Notes under the pieces: generated by a model
Databases searched by the model: none
Seen by the model: only the letters and a program-made list of their open reading frames with translations
What the model was told of the DNA's origin: nothing
Assembly: GCA_038252945.1 (NCBI GenBank)
Contig: JBBSHN010000062.1
Coordinates: forward strand, 1 to 14,392
Length of the DNA: 14,392 nt
Direction of reading: 5' to 3'
From: JAUJOE01 sp038252945
GTDB lineage: Bacteria > Actinomycetota > Actinomycetes > Propionibacteriales > Nocardioidaceae
Shown: positions 7,318-14,392 of the stretch, in pieces
Layout of the letters: each line of letters starts with the position of its first letter
Position numbering within the stretch: position 1 is the first letter of the stretch
Translations under genes and position numbers: made by a program

Positions 7318-8717
7318 GTGAGCGGACCTCGGAGGCTGGTTACCGGATCGAGCACGACACCATGGGCGAGGTCAAAGTCCCGACCTCGGCACTGTGGCGG
7401 GCGCAGACACAGCGCGCCGTCGAGAACTTTCCAATCTCCGGCCAACCGCTCGAGCCGGACCACGTTCACGCCCTTGGGCTGATCAAGGCAGCGGCCGCCG
7501 CCGTCAACGCCGAGCTCGGACTTCTCGACGACGACGTCTCGAAGGCGATCGAGCAGGCAGCGCAACAAGTAGCCGACGGCCGACACGACGAGCAATTTCC
7601 CATCGACGTGTTCCAGACCGGCTCCGGTACGTCGAGCAACATGAACGCCAACGAGGTAATCGCGACACTTGCCTCCCAGACGCTCGGTCGACCGGTACAC
7701 CCCAACGACGACGTCAACGCCAGTCAGTCGAGCAACGACGTCTTTCCGACATCCATCTCTATCGCCGCCGCTCAGGCAGTGACCCGAGACCTGCTGCCAG
7801 CGCTTGACGGGCTGGCAGCGTCATTCGAGTCCAAGGCGGAAGAGTTCGCTGAGGTGGTCAAGGCCGGGCGCACCCACCTCATGGACGCCACACCGGTGAC
7901 ACTCGGGCAGGAGTTCGACGGTTACGCCACCCAGCTGCGGCTCGGCATCGAACGGCTGCAGTCGGCGCTGCCTCGGCTGACCGAGCTGCCTCTTGGCGGC
8001 ACAGCGGTCGGCACGGGCATCAACACACCCCCGACTTTTGCAGCCAGGGTGATCGAGCGGCTCGCCGACTCCACCGGCCTCCCGCTGCGCGAGGCGCGCA
8101 ATCACTTCGAGGCGCAGGGCAGCCGAGACTCGCTGGCCGAGCTCAGTGGCCAGTTGCGCACGATTGCGGTCGGACTGCACAAGATCTGCACCGATCTGCG
8201 GTGGATGGGAAGTGGGCCTAGAGCTGGTCTCGGTGAACTGCGATTGCCCGATCTGCAGCCGGGCTCGAGCATCATGCCGGGCAAGATCAATCCGGTGCTG
8301 GCTGAGGCGACGTCGATGGTGTGTGCTCAGGTCATCGGCAACGACGCGACCGTCGCGTTCGCAGCCGCCTCAGGCAACTTCGAGCTCAACGTGATGATGC
8401 CGGTCATGGCGGCGAATCTTCTGGCGTCGATCCGGCTGCTCAGCAACGCGTCCCGGGTGCTCGCCGAACACTGCGTCGACGGCATCGAAGCGGACACCGA
8501 CCACTGCCGCGAGCTGGCGGAGTCCTCACCGTCGATCGTGACTGCCCTCAATCGCTACATCGGTTACGAAAACGCCGCCGCTGTCGCCAAGCGTGCGGTC
8601 AAGGAGCGCCGTACCATCCGCGAGGTCGTAATCGAAGACGGTTACGTCGAGTCTGGCGCGCTGACCGAGTCCCAGCTCGACGACGCCCTCGACGTATTGC
8701 GGATGACGCACCGTTGA
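7314..8717 (+). CDS. fumC: Class II fumarate hydratase (fumarase C)
   Basis: A 467-residue cytoplasmic enzyme that interconverts fumarate and L-malate in the TCA cycle; it is oxygen-stable and iron-free, and acts as a tetramer in this family. Visible active-site segments are GTSSNMN (105-111), SSND (139-142), RTH (186-188) and the superfamily signature GSSIMPGKINP (317-327), whose loop serine is catalytic. Length is typical of FumC. The superfamily also contains aspartase and argininosuccinate lyase, but the overall sequence and the glpX/phoH2 neighbourhood match actinobacterial fumarase. The start is GTG 7314, overlapping the stop of the upstream pseudogene. It ends 3 bp before the stop of the convergent transglycosylase-like gene, so no terminator fits between them. 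Confidence 0.95.
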   Translation: MSERTSEAGYRIEHDTMGEVKVPTSALWRAQTQRAVENFPISGQPLEPDHVHALGLIKAAAAAVNAELGLLDDDVSKAIEQAAQQVADGRHDEQFPIDVFQTGSGTSSNMNANEVIATLASQTLGRPVHPNDDVNASQSSNDVFPTSISIAAAQAVTRDLLPALDGLAASFESKAEEFAEVVKAGRTHLMDATPVTLGQEFDGYATQLRLGIERLQSALPRLTELPLGGTAVGTGINTPPTFAARVIERLADSTGLPLREARNHFEAQGSRDSLAELSGQLRTIAVGLHKICTDLRWMGSGPRAGLGELRLPDLQPGSSIMPGKINPVLAEATSMVCAQVIGNDATVAFAAASGNFELNVMMPVMAANLLASIRLLSNASRVLAEHCVDGIEADTDHCRELAESSPSIVTALNRYIGYENAAAVAKRAVKERRTIREVVIEDGYVESGALTESQLDDALDVLRMTHR

Positions 8718-8720
8718 CGC

Positions 8721-9419
8721 TCAGTACCAAGAATTAGCCGCCTTGAAGTACCAGGCGGCACACGGGCTGCCGTACGACGACCGGATGTACTGCAGCCCCC
8801 AGCGAATCTGAGTTGCCGGGTTCGTGCGCCAATCAGAGCCTGCGGACGCCATCTTCTGCGCAGGAAGGGCCTGCGGAATGCCGTAGGCCCCTGAGCTGAC
8901 GTTCTGCGAGTACGGATTCCAGTTGCTCTCACTGGTCCACAGGTCATCGAGGCAGGAGAACTGGTCGCTGGTCCACCCGTAGTTGCCAAGCATCGACATG
9001 GCAATCGTGCGCGGATCTGGCGGAGCCACCGTCTTGGTGACCGCGGACCTGAGCGTTTGGCGTCGGGTCGACAACGCCTGGGACTTGGTCATGCGCTGCA
9101 TAGCCGCGCTCGGCGGGCGCGTTGCAGAGCGGCTCACCTCACTGCCCGCGCGCGCCTCGTGCTCGGCGAACGCAGTGGCCACCCCCGGCGCCATTGAGGT
9201 TTCCATTGGCCGATACTTCAGCGCGGCAAGCCGTCCGGCTGGCGGCGATTTCCACGGCTCCGCGGACATGGCACCGAGAGCGGCGATCGAGACGCCAGCG
9301 ACCACAAGCAGAGCACAGACGGATGCACGCAACCGGGCGCCGACTGAGCTGCTGGTCGGCGGGGGCTTGGACAGGGACTCAGCTGGGCGCAGGCGACCCA
9401 GGACATGCCAATCGGGCAC
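8721..9419 (-). CDS. Secreted transglycosylase-like (SLT-fold) protein
   Basis: A 232-residue envelope protein. A hydrophobic segment at about residues 31-51 acts as a signal or membrane anchor. A low-complexity, Ala/Ser/Arg-rich linker runs to about 130. The C-terminal domain (about 133-232) has the actinobacterial transglycosylase-like pattern: LDDLWTSESNWNPYSQN with Glu164 as the likely catalytic acid, then SSGAYGIPQALPAQKM and WGLQYIRSSYGSPCAAW, ending in SWY. Cys156 and Cys220 may form a disulfide. Such proteins cleave or remodel peptidoglycan, by analogy with lytic transglycosylases; activity of this one is inferred. The start is GTG 9419, with AAGGAG at 9429-9434 (minus strand) nine bases upstream. 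The gene is convergent with fumC and follows phoH2 after 128 bp. Confidence 0.85.
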   Translation of the reverse strand: MPDWHVLGRLRPAESLSKPPPTSSSVGARLRASVCALLVVAGVSIAALGAMSAEPWKSPPAGRLAALKYRPMETSMAPGVATAFAEHEARAGSEVSRSATRPPSAAMQRMTKSQALSTRRQTLRSAVTKTVAPPDPRTIAMSMLGNYGWTSDQFSCLDDLWTSESNWNPYSQNVSSGAYGIPQALPAQKMASAGSDWRTNPATQIRWGLQYIRSSYGSPCAAWYFKAANSWY

Positions 9420-9500
9420 GCGAAAAGACTCCTTGGCAGGGGAAGGACCGGCTCAGCCTGCGGGACAACACCTGCGGCCGCCAAATCCTGCAACGTTTAG

Positions 9501-9517
9501 GTGCACTGCTGGTGCAC
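9501..9517. terminator. Short hairpin after phoH2
   Basis: GTGCAC (9501-9506) and GTGCAC (9512-9517) form a 6-bp stem with a 5-nt loop, about 30-45 nt beyond the phoH2 stop. No U-tract follows on either strand. It may contribute to transcription ending or RNA stability, but the evidence is weak. The rest of the 128-bp gap shows only the ribosome-binding site of the next gene. Confidence 0.2.
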
Positions 9518-9547
9518 AGGTGCCCTGAGTGCCGCCAGTGACACGGG

Positions 9548-10879
9548 CTAGCCGGAGACGTCCTCCAGCATCTCCGTAACAAGAGCTGCGATCGGCGAGC
9601 GTTCCGACCGTGTCAAGGTGACGTGAGCGAACAGCGGGTGGCCCTTCAACTTTTCGACCACCGCCACGACACCGTCGTGCCGACCGACGCGCAGGTTGTC
9701 GCGCTGGGCCACATCATGGGTGAGTACCACTCGGGAGTTCGCACCGACTCTCGAGAGCACGGTCAACAGCACGTTTCGCTCCAGCGACTGGGCCTCGTCG
9801 ACGATGACGTATGCGTCATGCAGAGAGCGACCGCGGATGTGTGTCAACGGCAAGACCTCGAGCATTCCACGCTGCAGGACCTCGGCGATGATGTCGGCGC
9901 CGGTCACGGCGCCCAAGGTGTCGAACACGGCCTGAGCCCACGGCTGCATCTTTTCTGACTCACTGCCCGGGAGGTAGCCGAGGTCTTGGCCGCCCACCGC
10001 GAACAGCGGTCGGAAGACGACGACTCGCTTGTGCTGTCCCCGTTCCAGGATCGACTCGAGACCGGCGCACAGCGCCAGCGCCGACTTCCCCGTACCGGCA
10101 CGACCGCCGAGGGAGACAATGCCGATCTCGGAATCGAGCAGCAGATCCAGGGCAACCCGTTGCTCCGCAGATCGTCCCCGGATGCCGAAAGCGTCGCGAT
10201 CACCGCGCACCAGCTTCAGCTGCTTGCCGGGCGTGACTCGCGCCAGCGCACTGCTGCGGTCGGAGATGAGGCGCAACCCGGCATGGCACGGCAGGCTGCG
10301 GACCTCGGGATGGTCGGCGGTCCCCTCGTCGTACAGAGCGTCGATGAAGTCGCCGCTGACCTCGAGCTCGCTCATGCCGGTGTAGCCGGACTCAACGGCG
10401 AGTTCGGCGCGGTACTCCTCAGCAGGCATGCCGACCGACGACGCCTTGACCCGCATGGGGAGGTCCTTGGAGACCAACGTGACATCCGCACCTTCGGCTC
10501 GCAGGTTTAGCGCCACAGCGAGGATGCGGCTGTCGTTGTCGCCGAGCCTGAACCCGTGCGGCAGGACGTCTTGGTCGGTGTGATTGAGCTCCACGCGCAG
10601 AGAGCCGCCGACCTCACTCACGTGAACCGGTGAGTCCAAGCGTCCGTGTTCGATCCGCAGCTCATCGAGCAAGCGCAGCGCGGATCGGGCGAAGTAGCCG
10701 AGCTCTGGGTGAGCGCGCTTCGCCTCCAGTTCGGTGATCACGACGATGGGAATGACGACCTCGTGCTCGTCAAACCGCTTCAGGGCTGCGGGGTCCGCCA
10801 GCAGCACGCTTGTATCGAGTACAAAGGTGCGGACCCGACGATCTCTCCTACTAGATGCTGCCCTGGAGCGTTGCGGCAC
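9548..10879 (-). CDS. phoH2: PhoH2: PIN-domain RNase fused to PhoH RNA helicase
   Basis: A 443-residue cytoplasmic protein. The N-terminal PIN nuclease domain (about 17-150) shows TFVLDTSVLLADP with Asp22, ITELEAKR with Glu50, and GDNDSRIL with Asp114/Asp116, the acidic metal-binding residues. The C-terminal PhoH ATPase (about 230-443) has Walker A GRAGTGKS (259-266) and Walker B VIVDEAQ with DEAQ at 361-364. Mycobacterial PhoH2 (Rv1095) has this architecture and was reported to unwind and cut RNA. The start is uncertain. GTG 10879 has AGGAGG at 10884-10889, but only 4 nt away. GTG 10909 is in frame with no ribosome-binding site. The valine just before the PIN domain is GTC and cannot start. 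In mycobacteria a small gene, phoAT, overlaps the 5' end; a possible counterpart is described separately. Confidence 0.92.
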   Translation of the reverse strand: MPQRSRAASSRRDRRVRTFVLDTSVLLADPAALKRFDEHEVVIPIVVITELEAKRAHPELGYFARSALRLLDELRIEHGRLDSPVHVSEVGGSLRVELNHTDQDVLPHGFRLGDNDSRILAVALNLRAEGADVTLVSKDLPMRVKASSVGMPAEEYRAELAVESGYTGMSELEVSGDFIDALYDEGTADHPEVRSLPCHAGLRLISDRSSALARVTPGKQLKLVRGDRDAFGIRGRSAEQRVALDLLLDSEIGIVSLGGRAGTGKSALALCAGLESILERGQHKRVVVFRPLFAVGGQDLGYLPGSESEKMQPWAQAVFDTLGAVTGADIIAEVLQRGMLEVLPLTHIRGRSLHDAYVIVDEAQSLERNVLLTVLSRVGANSRVVLTHDVAQRDNLRVGRHDGVVAVVEKLKGHPLFAHVTLTRSERSPIAALVTEMLEDVSG

Positions 10880-10968
10880 GACACCTCCTGCGACGTCAGG
10901 CCGAAGCACCCGTCGTCACATGCGACGCTACGACGCGCAGGGTCCCGCCAGAGCGCGACACGCGGCAT
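10780..10968 (-). CDS. Candidate small ORF overlapping the phoH2 5' end (phoAT-like position)
   Basis: A 62-residue ORF beginning MPRVALWRDPARRSVACDDG. It starts with ATG 10968, preceded by GGAGGG (10974-10979) with ideal 5-nt spacing, a better initiation signal than that of phoH2 itself. It overlaps the first 100 bp of phoH2 in another frame. I recognise no domain, and the composition (Arg, Cys and Ala rich) could be that of an out-of-frame shadow. It is listed because mycobacterial phoH2 has a small antitoxin-like gene, phoAT, in the same position. Real coding function is unproven. Confidence 0.25.
   Translation of the reverse strand: MPRVALWRDPARRSVACDDGCFGLTSQEVSCRNAPGQHLVGEIVGSAPLYSIQACCWRTPQP
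10925..10930 (-). promoter_or_regulatory. Possible -10 box for phoH2
   Basis: On the minus strand this reads TAGCGT, a TANNNT match. It would start transcription near 10918, about 40 nt before the phoH2 GTG. No -35 box is evident. If used, the upstream small ORF starting at 10968 would not be on this transcript. Confidence 0.22.
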
Positions 10969-11006
10969 CGGAGCCCTCCCGCCGGCCGTCGACGTCTGCC
11001 TAGGGC

Positions 11007-11092
11007 GTTTGCCATGCGGACGTGGAGCCCACTCCGTCCGCATGCCAAATCTCCGGTGCGGACGTGGCTTCCGCCACGTCCGCATGGCAAAC
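11007..11092. repeat. Clustered inverted repeats forming two adjacent hairpins
   Basis: Four arms of one motif lie in alternating orientation. Arm A, GTTTGCCATGCGGACGTGG (11007-11025), and arm D (11074-11092) are perfect reverse complements over 19 nt. Arms A and B (11035-11050) pair at 14 of 16 positions. Arm C, TGCGGACGTGGC (11057-11068), pairs perfectly over 12 bp with 11073-11084 around loop TTCC, read as GGAA (a GNRA-type loop) on the minus strand. A small CCCC/GGGG stem follows at 11092-11104. The cluster lies between the uppS-like stop and the phoH2 start, so it may end or stabilise the uppS-like transcript, but there is no T-tract. Another arm occurs at 87-103. Confidence 0.7.
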
Positions 11093-11104
11093 CCCAAAGC
11101 GGGG

Positions 11105-11869
11105 TCAGGTGCCGAAACGGCGGTGCCGAGCGGCATACGCGCGGATCGCACGCAAAAAGTCGGTACGACGAAAGTCGGGCCAGAGCGCTTCGCAGAAGTA
11201 AAACTCACTGTGAGCGCTCTGCCATAGCAAAAAGCCGGACATCCGCTGCTCCCCGGAGGTGCGGATCACCAGATCGGGGTCCGGCTGGCCGCGGGTGTAG
11301 AGGTGGCGGGAAATGTGCTCGACATCGATGACCTCCGCCAGCTCCTCCAGTGAGGTCCCCTGGGCGGCGTACTCGTGAAGCAGCGAACGCACCGCGTCGG
11401 CGAGCTCCTGCCGGCCCCCGTACGCGATGGCCACATTGACGCTCATGCCTTCGACAAGCGCGGTCCGCTCGGCAGCATCCTTGAGCCGACGGGCCGTCGA
11501 CGCCGGCAACAGGTCAAGCGCTCCCACCGGCAGAATGCGCCACCGGCCCGTCGCCGCCAGCTCTTCCACGAGGCCTTCAATGACATGCATGAGCGGACCG
11601 GTCTGGTCCGAAGGCCGGCCGAGATTGTCCGTGGAAAGCAGCCACAAGGTGACGAGCTTCACGCCGAGCTCGTCGCACCAGCCGAGGAACTCCTCGATCT
11701 TGTCTGCGCCGGCGACGTACCCTTCTTCGAACTCCTCGCCGAACGCCTTGGCCCACCGCCGGTTGCCATCACAGAGCACTCCGATGTGCTCCGGGATCCG
11801 GTCGGCTGGAAGCTTGCGAAGCAGTCGACGCTCGTACAGGTCATAAGCGAGAGACCAGACGGACGCCAC
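11105..11869 (-). CDS. Short-chain Z-isoprenyl diphosphate synthase (UppS family, Rv1086-like)
   Basis: A 254-residue cis-prenyltransferase that condenses isopentenyl diphosphate with an allylic diphosphate. The pyrophosphate-binding HIGVLCDGNRRWAK includes the essential Asp34; LLSTDN lies near 77-82; RTSGEQRMSGFLLWQSAHSE (203-222) is the C-terminal signature. The sequence closely matches, from memory, M. tuberculosis Rv1086, which makes Z,E-farnesyl diphosphate, the precursor for decaprenyl phosphate. A longer-chain undecaprenyl-type product cannot be excluded. GTG 11869 is chosen because GGAGGT (11875-11880) sits 5 nt upstream and the protein then begins like its relatives. An in-frame GTG at 11917 has no ribosome-binding site. 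It is divergent from the hlyIII-like gene, as Rv1086 is from Rv1085c. Confidence 0.92.
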   Translation of the reverse strand: MASVWSLAYDLYERRLLRKLPADRIPEHIGVLCDGNRRWAKAFGEEFEEGYVAGADKIEEFLGWCDELGVKLVTLWLLSTDNLGRPSDQTGPLMHVIEGLVEELAATGRWRILPVGALDLLPASTARRLKDAAERTALVEGMSVNVAIAYGGRQELADAVRSLLHEYAAQGTSLEELAEVIDVEHISRHLYTRGQPDPDLVIRTSGEQRMSGFLLWQSAHSEFYFCEALWPDFRRTDFLRAIRAYAARHRRFGT

Positions 11870-11928
11870 GTCGTACCTCCCGGTCGCGGCTCGGCCCGAA
11901 CGGGTCGACGAGTTCACCGTGACAAGTC

Positions 11929-11934
11929 AGGTTA
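11929..11934 (-). promoter_or_regulatory. Possible -10 box for the Z-prenyl synthase gene
   Basis: On the minus strand this reads TAACCT, a TANNNT match within the 104-bp divergent region. Transcription would start near 11922, giving a leader of about 50 nt that contains the strong GGAGGT ribosome-binding site. Confidence 0.3.
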
Positions 11935-11960
11935 CTCCTGCGATGTCCAGATGGCCCGAT

Positions 11961-11966
11961 TACTGT
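11961..11966 (+). promoter_or_regulatory. Possible -10 box for leaderless hlyIII-like gene
   Basis: TACTGT lies 7 nt upstream of the GTG at 11974. No ribosome-binding site precedes that GTG, so a leaderless mRNA is the simplest reading. This argues for 11974 over the in-frame GTG at 11965, which overlaps the box itself. Confidence 0.42.
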
Positions 11967-11973
11967 GTATGTC

Positions 11974-12669
11974 GTGCCGTCCGGACCTGAGCGCCTCGCC
12001 GAGCAGGCCGGTGACTTGCTGCGCGATGCCGTGCGAGACGTCAAGCCACGACTGCGCGGCTGGCTTCACCTGGCGACGTTCCCGCTGTGCGTTGTGGGCG
12101 GCCTCGTACTCGTGGACCTCTCGCCCGATGCGACAACCCGGCTCGCGACCGCGGTGTTCGCGGGCACGGCGACGCTGCTCTTCGGCATCTCGGCGTTGTT
12201 TCACCGGGGTCACTGGTCGCCTCGGTGGTACGGCGTGCTGCGCCGGTTCGACCACTCCAACATCTTCTTGCTCATCGCTGGCACCTACACGCCGTTCGCT
12301 CTGACCTTGCTCGATGATCGCAGCGCCAAGCTGCTCTTGAGCCTCGTCTGGGGCGGTGCATTACTGGGAATCGCGTTCCGAGTGCTGTGGATTGGCGCCC
12401 CCCGGTGGCTCTATCTTCCGGTCTACGTCGCATTGGGATGGGCCGCGATTCCGTGGCTGAGCCAGTTCGCCGCTGCTGGTGCAGCCGTGCTGACGCTCAT
12501 CTTGCTCGGCGGTGGGCTGTATTCCCTCGGCGCAGTCGTCTACGGGCTACGCCGGCCGAACCCCTCCCCGCGCTGGTTCGGCTATCACGAGGTCTTCCAC
12601 TCCCTCACGATTGCTGCGTTCGCTGCTCACTACGCCGGCTTGTCGATCGTCTTGTACAGCGCCCGCTGA
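11974..12669 (+). CDS. Hemolysin III / PAQR-family membrane protein
   Basis: A 231-residue integral membrane protein with about seven hydrophobic segments between residues 30 and 230. PAQR/HlyIII motifs are present: GISALFHRGHW, FDHSNIFLLIAGTYTPF, and near the C-terminus GYHEVFHSLTIAAFAAHY, whose histidines correspond to the metal site of the family. Despite the name, cytolytic activity is established for few members; a membrane-lipid hydrolase or sensor-like role is thought likely for the superfamily. It is divergent from the Z-prenyl synthase gene, matching Rv1085c/Rv1086 in M. tuberculosis. The start is set at GTG 11974 from the -10 box position. Its last ~120 bp are overlapped by the extended reading frame of the convergent CoxL-like gene. 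Confidence 0.88.
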   Translation: MPSGPERLAEQAGDLLRDAVRDVKPRLRGWLHLATFPLCVVGGLVLVDLSPDATTRLATAVFAGTATLLFGISALFHRGHWSPRWYGVLRRFDHSNIFLLIAGTYTPFALTLLDDRSAKLLLSLVWGGALLGIAFRVLWIGAPRWLYLPVYVALGWAAIPWLSQFAAAGAAVLTLILLGGGLYSLGAVVYGLRRPNPSPRWFGYHEVFHSLTIAAFAAHYAGLSIVLYSAR

Positions 12670-14392
12670 CTGAAGCGCGCGCCACACCCGATACGGCGTA
12701 CATGGAATCGGTACGTCGACCACACCGAGCGGCCGCAGTGCGTCGAGGACAGCGTTCATCACCGCCGGTGGGGCGGCGATGGTCCCAGCCTCTCCGACTC
12801 CTTTGGTCCCGAGCGGGTTAGCTGTCGCGGGGGGGTGACTCGACGATCGGTACGCATGGACACCACGTCGGCGGCGGTCGGAATCGCGTACTCGGTGAAC
12901 GAGGGAGTCAACGGATTGCCTAGATCGTCGAACGCCGCCTCCTCGAACAGCACCTGGGCGATGCCTTGCCCGATTCCGCCCTGCACCTGACCGTCGACGA
13001 TGAGGGGATTGACCACGTTGCCCACATCGTCGACCCCGACGTAGTCGAGCATCTCGACGTGTCCGGTCTCGATGTCGACCTCGACGACAGCAAGATGCGC
13101 GCCAAACGGGAACGTCGCGCCTTCGGAGTTCGTGGCCCGCGTGCATCCGAGCCCCGGCTCATAGCCCTCCCGCACCAGGCTGCGGTCGTCGTACGACGCG
13201 AGCACCACATCGTGCAGCGGTGTCGACGCCGTGGTGCCACGCACAGTGAACCGACCGTCGGCGAACTCCAGATCACCTGGGTCGCACTCCAGCAGCCTGG
13301 CGGCGAGCTCCGTGGCCTTTCCGCGCACGTCGACCGCAGCCTCGTAGACAGCGGAGCCGACGACGCTGAGCGAGCGCGAGCCGTAGGAGTCGAAGCCATG
13401 CGGCGCGCGTGCGGTGTCGCCCTGCACTACCGTCACTCGCTCGACGTCGATGTCGAGCACTCCGCTGACGATCTGGGCCCAGCTAGTGACGTGCCCGGTG
13501 CCGAAGGCTGTCGGCCCCACGGTGACCTCGGCGCCGTCCGGATTCAGCCGGACGCTCGACGTCTCGACGTGCTCGTCGTTCACCTTGATGGCGCCCCCTC
13601 CGCAGGCCTCGATGTATGTCGAGATGCCGATCCCGAGGCGTCGGGTGGCGCCGGAGATATTCGTCTCCGCTTGTCGAGTGCGCAGTCCTTCGTAGTCGCT
13701 GAGTTTGAGCATCGCGTCGGTGGTCGCCGCGTAGTCACCCACGTCGTACGTCACTCCGCCTGCCGTCGTGTAGGGGAACTGCTCGGGTTGGATCCAGTTG
13801 CGCTGCCGCAGCTCGACCGGGTCCATGCGTAGCTTGGCGGCCAGCTCGTCGACCATGCGCTCGATGGCATAGGTGGCCTCAGGGCGGCCCGCGCCACGGT
13901 AGGCACCGACCGGGGTCTTGTTGGTGAGCACGCACTGGCAACGCAGCCGGTAGTTCGGGATGCGGTAGATGCCGGGGTACATCCGGGCTCCACCCATCGC
14001 CGAGCCGGGCCCGATGGGCGAGGAGTACGCGCCGACGTCGGCGATCAGCTTCACGTCAAAACCCGTGATGGTGCCGTCAGCCGTTGCGGAGATCGCGAGC
14101 TGCTGCCGCAAAGATCGACCGTGATACGTCGTCTGGAGGTCCTCGCTGCGGGTCGCCGTCCAAGCCACTGGTCGGTCGAGCTCCCGAGCGGCGAGCAGAA
14201 CGACCAGCTCCTCCGGATAGGAGAACTTGCCACCGAACCCGCCGCCGACGTCGGGGGCGACGACTCTCAGCCGGTCGAGCGGAACGCCGGAGCCCTCCGA
14301 CAGCAGATGCCGCACGACATGCGGGGTCTGGCTGGACAGCCACACGGTGTAGCCGTCGGCGTCCGGCTGCACCGTCACCACTCGCGGCTCCA
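12547..14392 (-). pseudogene. Molybdenum hydroxylase large subunit (form II CoxL / XDH family), 5'-partial, frameshifted
   Basis: The catalytic subunit of a xanthine-dehydrogenase-family enzyme holding the molybdopterin-cytosine-dinucleotide cofactor. It enters at the right edge as EPRVVTVQPDADGYTVW. It continues through VAPDVGGGFGGKFSYPEE and the active-site loop AYRGAGRPEA (13875-13904). That AYRGAGR form marks the form II group, not the AYxCSFR of true aerobic CO dehydrogenases. VNPLIVDGQVQGGIGQGIAQ then follows. At the run of seven C (plus 12829-12835) the frame breaks: the main frame runs on to a stop at 12759, whereas the family continuation, NPLGTKGVGEAGTIAAPPAV to TPYRVWRAL, lies in another frame. 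The catalytic glutamate (codon 12790-12792) is therefore outside the main frame. One added C restores it. True mutation, phase variation and sequencing error all fit. The substrate is unknown. Confidence 0.85.

Noticed and set aside
9420..9547. Possible c-di-AMP (ydaO-type) riboswitch before the transglycosylase-like gene
   Set aside because: Such genes can carry this riboswitch, but the gap is only 128 bp and the one resembling string (CCAAATCCTG) is on the wrong strand; the conserved core could not be assembled.
11007..11092. CRISPR array
   Set aside because: The repeats alternate in orientation, are 12-19 nt, and have irregular short gaps; no cas gene is present.
11870..11917. GTG 11917 as start of the Z-prenyl synthase
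   Set aside because: No ribosome-binding site there; GTG 11869 has GGAGGT at 5 nt and gives the family-like N-terminus.
11375..12304. Long plus-strand ORF of about 310 codons
   Set aside because: It lies antisense to the clear Z-prenyl synthase gene and then out of frame with the hlyIII-like gene; no family resemblance. A GC-rich shadow frame.

Overview
This is a high-GC actinobacterial chromosome segment. The gene content points that way: a PIN-PhoH fusion (PhoH2), a short-chain Z-prenyl synthase closely resembling mycobacterial Rv1086, a WS/DGAT wax ester/triacylglycerol synthase, a class II (GlpX) fructose bisphosphatase, frequent GTG starts and several TANNNT boxes placed for leaderless transcripts. 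From memory, hlyIII/uppS-like/phoH2/fum/glpX also lie near each other in Mycobacterium tuberculosis (Rv1085c, Rv1086, Rv1095, Rv1098c, Rv1099c) with the same relative orientations. The genus cannot be fixed from this window.

Layout. (1) 1-3238, plus strand: a molybdate uptake operon. It has a small MerR-like HTH-TOBE regulator, then modA (lipoprotein), modB (permease) and modC (ATPase with TOBE). Genes overlap or nearly touch, and the promoter region carries a perfect 12-bp palindrome, direct repeats and a short hairpin. (2) 3324-5297, plus: glpX, then an alpha/beta-hydrolase 24 bp later. (3) 5286-6752, minus: WS/DGAT, overlapping the hydrolase tail to tail by 12 bp. (4) 6783-7317, plus: a broken spermidine-synthase-like gene whose middle is missing; its old stop codon overlaps the start of fumC. 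(5) 7314-8717, plus: class II fumarase. (6) 8721-9419, minus: secreted transglycosylase-like protein; 9548-10879, minus: phoH2, with a possible small overlapping upstream ORF; 11105-11869, minus: Z-prenyl diphosphate synthase. The 225-bp gap between the last two is packed with copies of a 19-nt inverted repeat, one more copy of which lies upstream of the mod operon. (7) 11974-12669, plus: hemolysin III/PAQR-like membrane protein. (8) 12547 to the right edge, minus: large subunit of a molybdenum hydroxylase (form II CoxL/xanthine dehydrogenase family), 5'-partial. Its reading frame breaks at a run of seven C, just before the catalytic glutamate motif.

How it fits together. The window opens with molybdate import and closes with a molybdenum-cofactor enzyme, though nothing here shows that the two are co-regulated. 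The middle is central carbon metabolism (gluconeogenic FBPase, TCA-cycle fumarase) with storage-lipid synthesis and envelope functions (prenyl carrier synthesis, peptidoglycan cleavage). I found no CRISPR array, insertion sequence, tRNA, rRNA or phage gene. The most notable signals are the frameshifted CoxL, the deleted spermidine-synthase relic, the hairpin repeat family, the candidate phoH2 upstream ORF and the architecture of the mod promoter.
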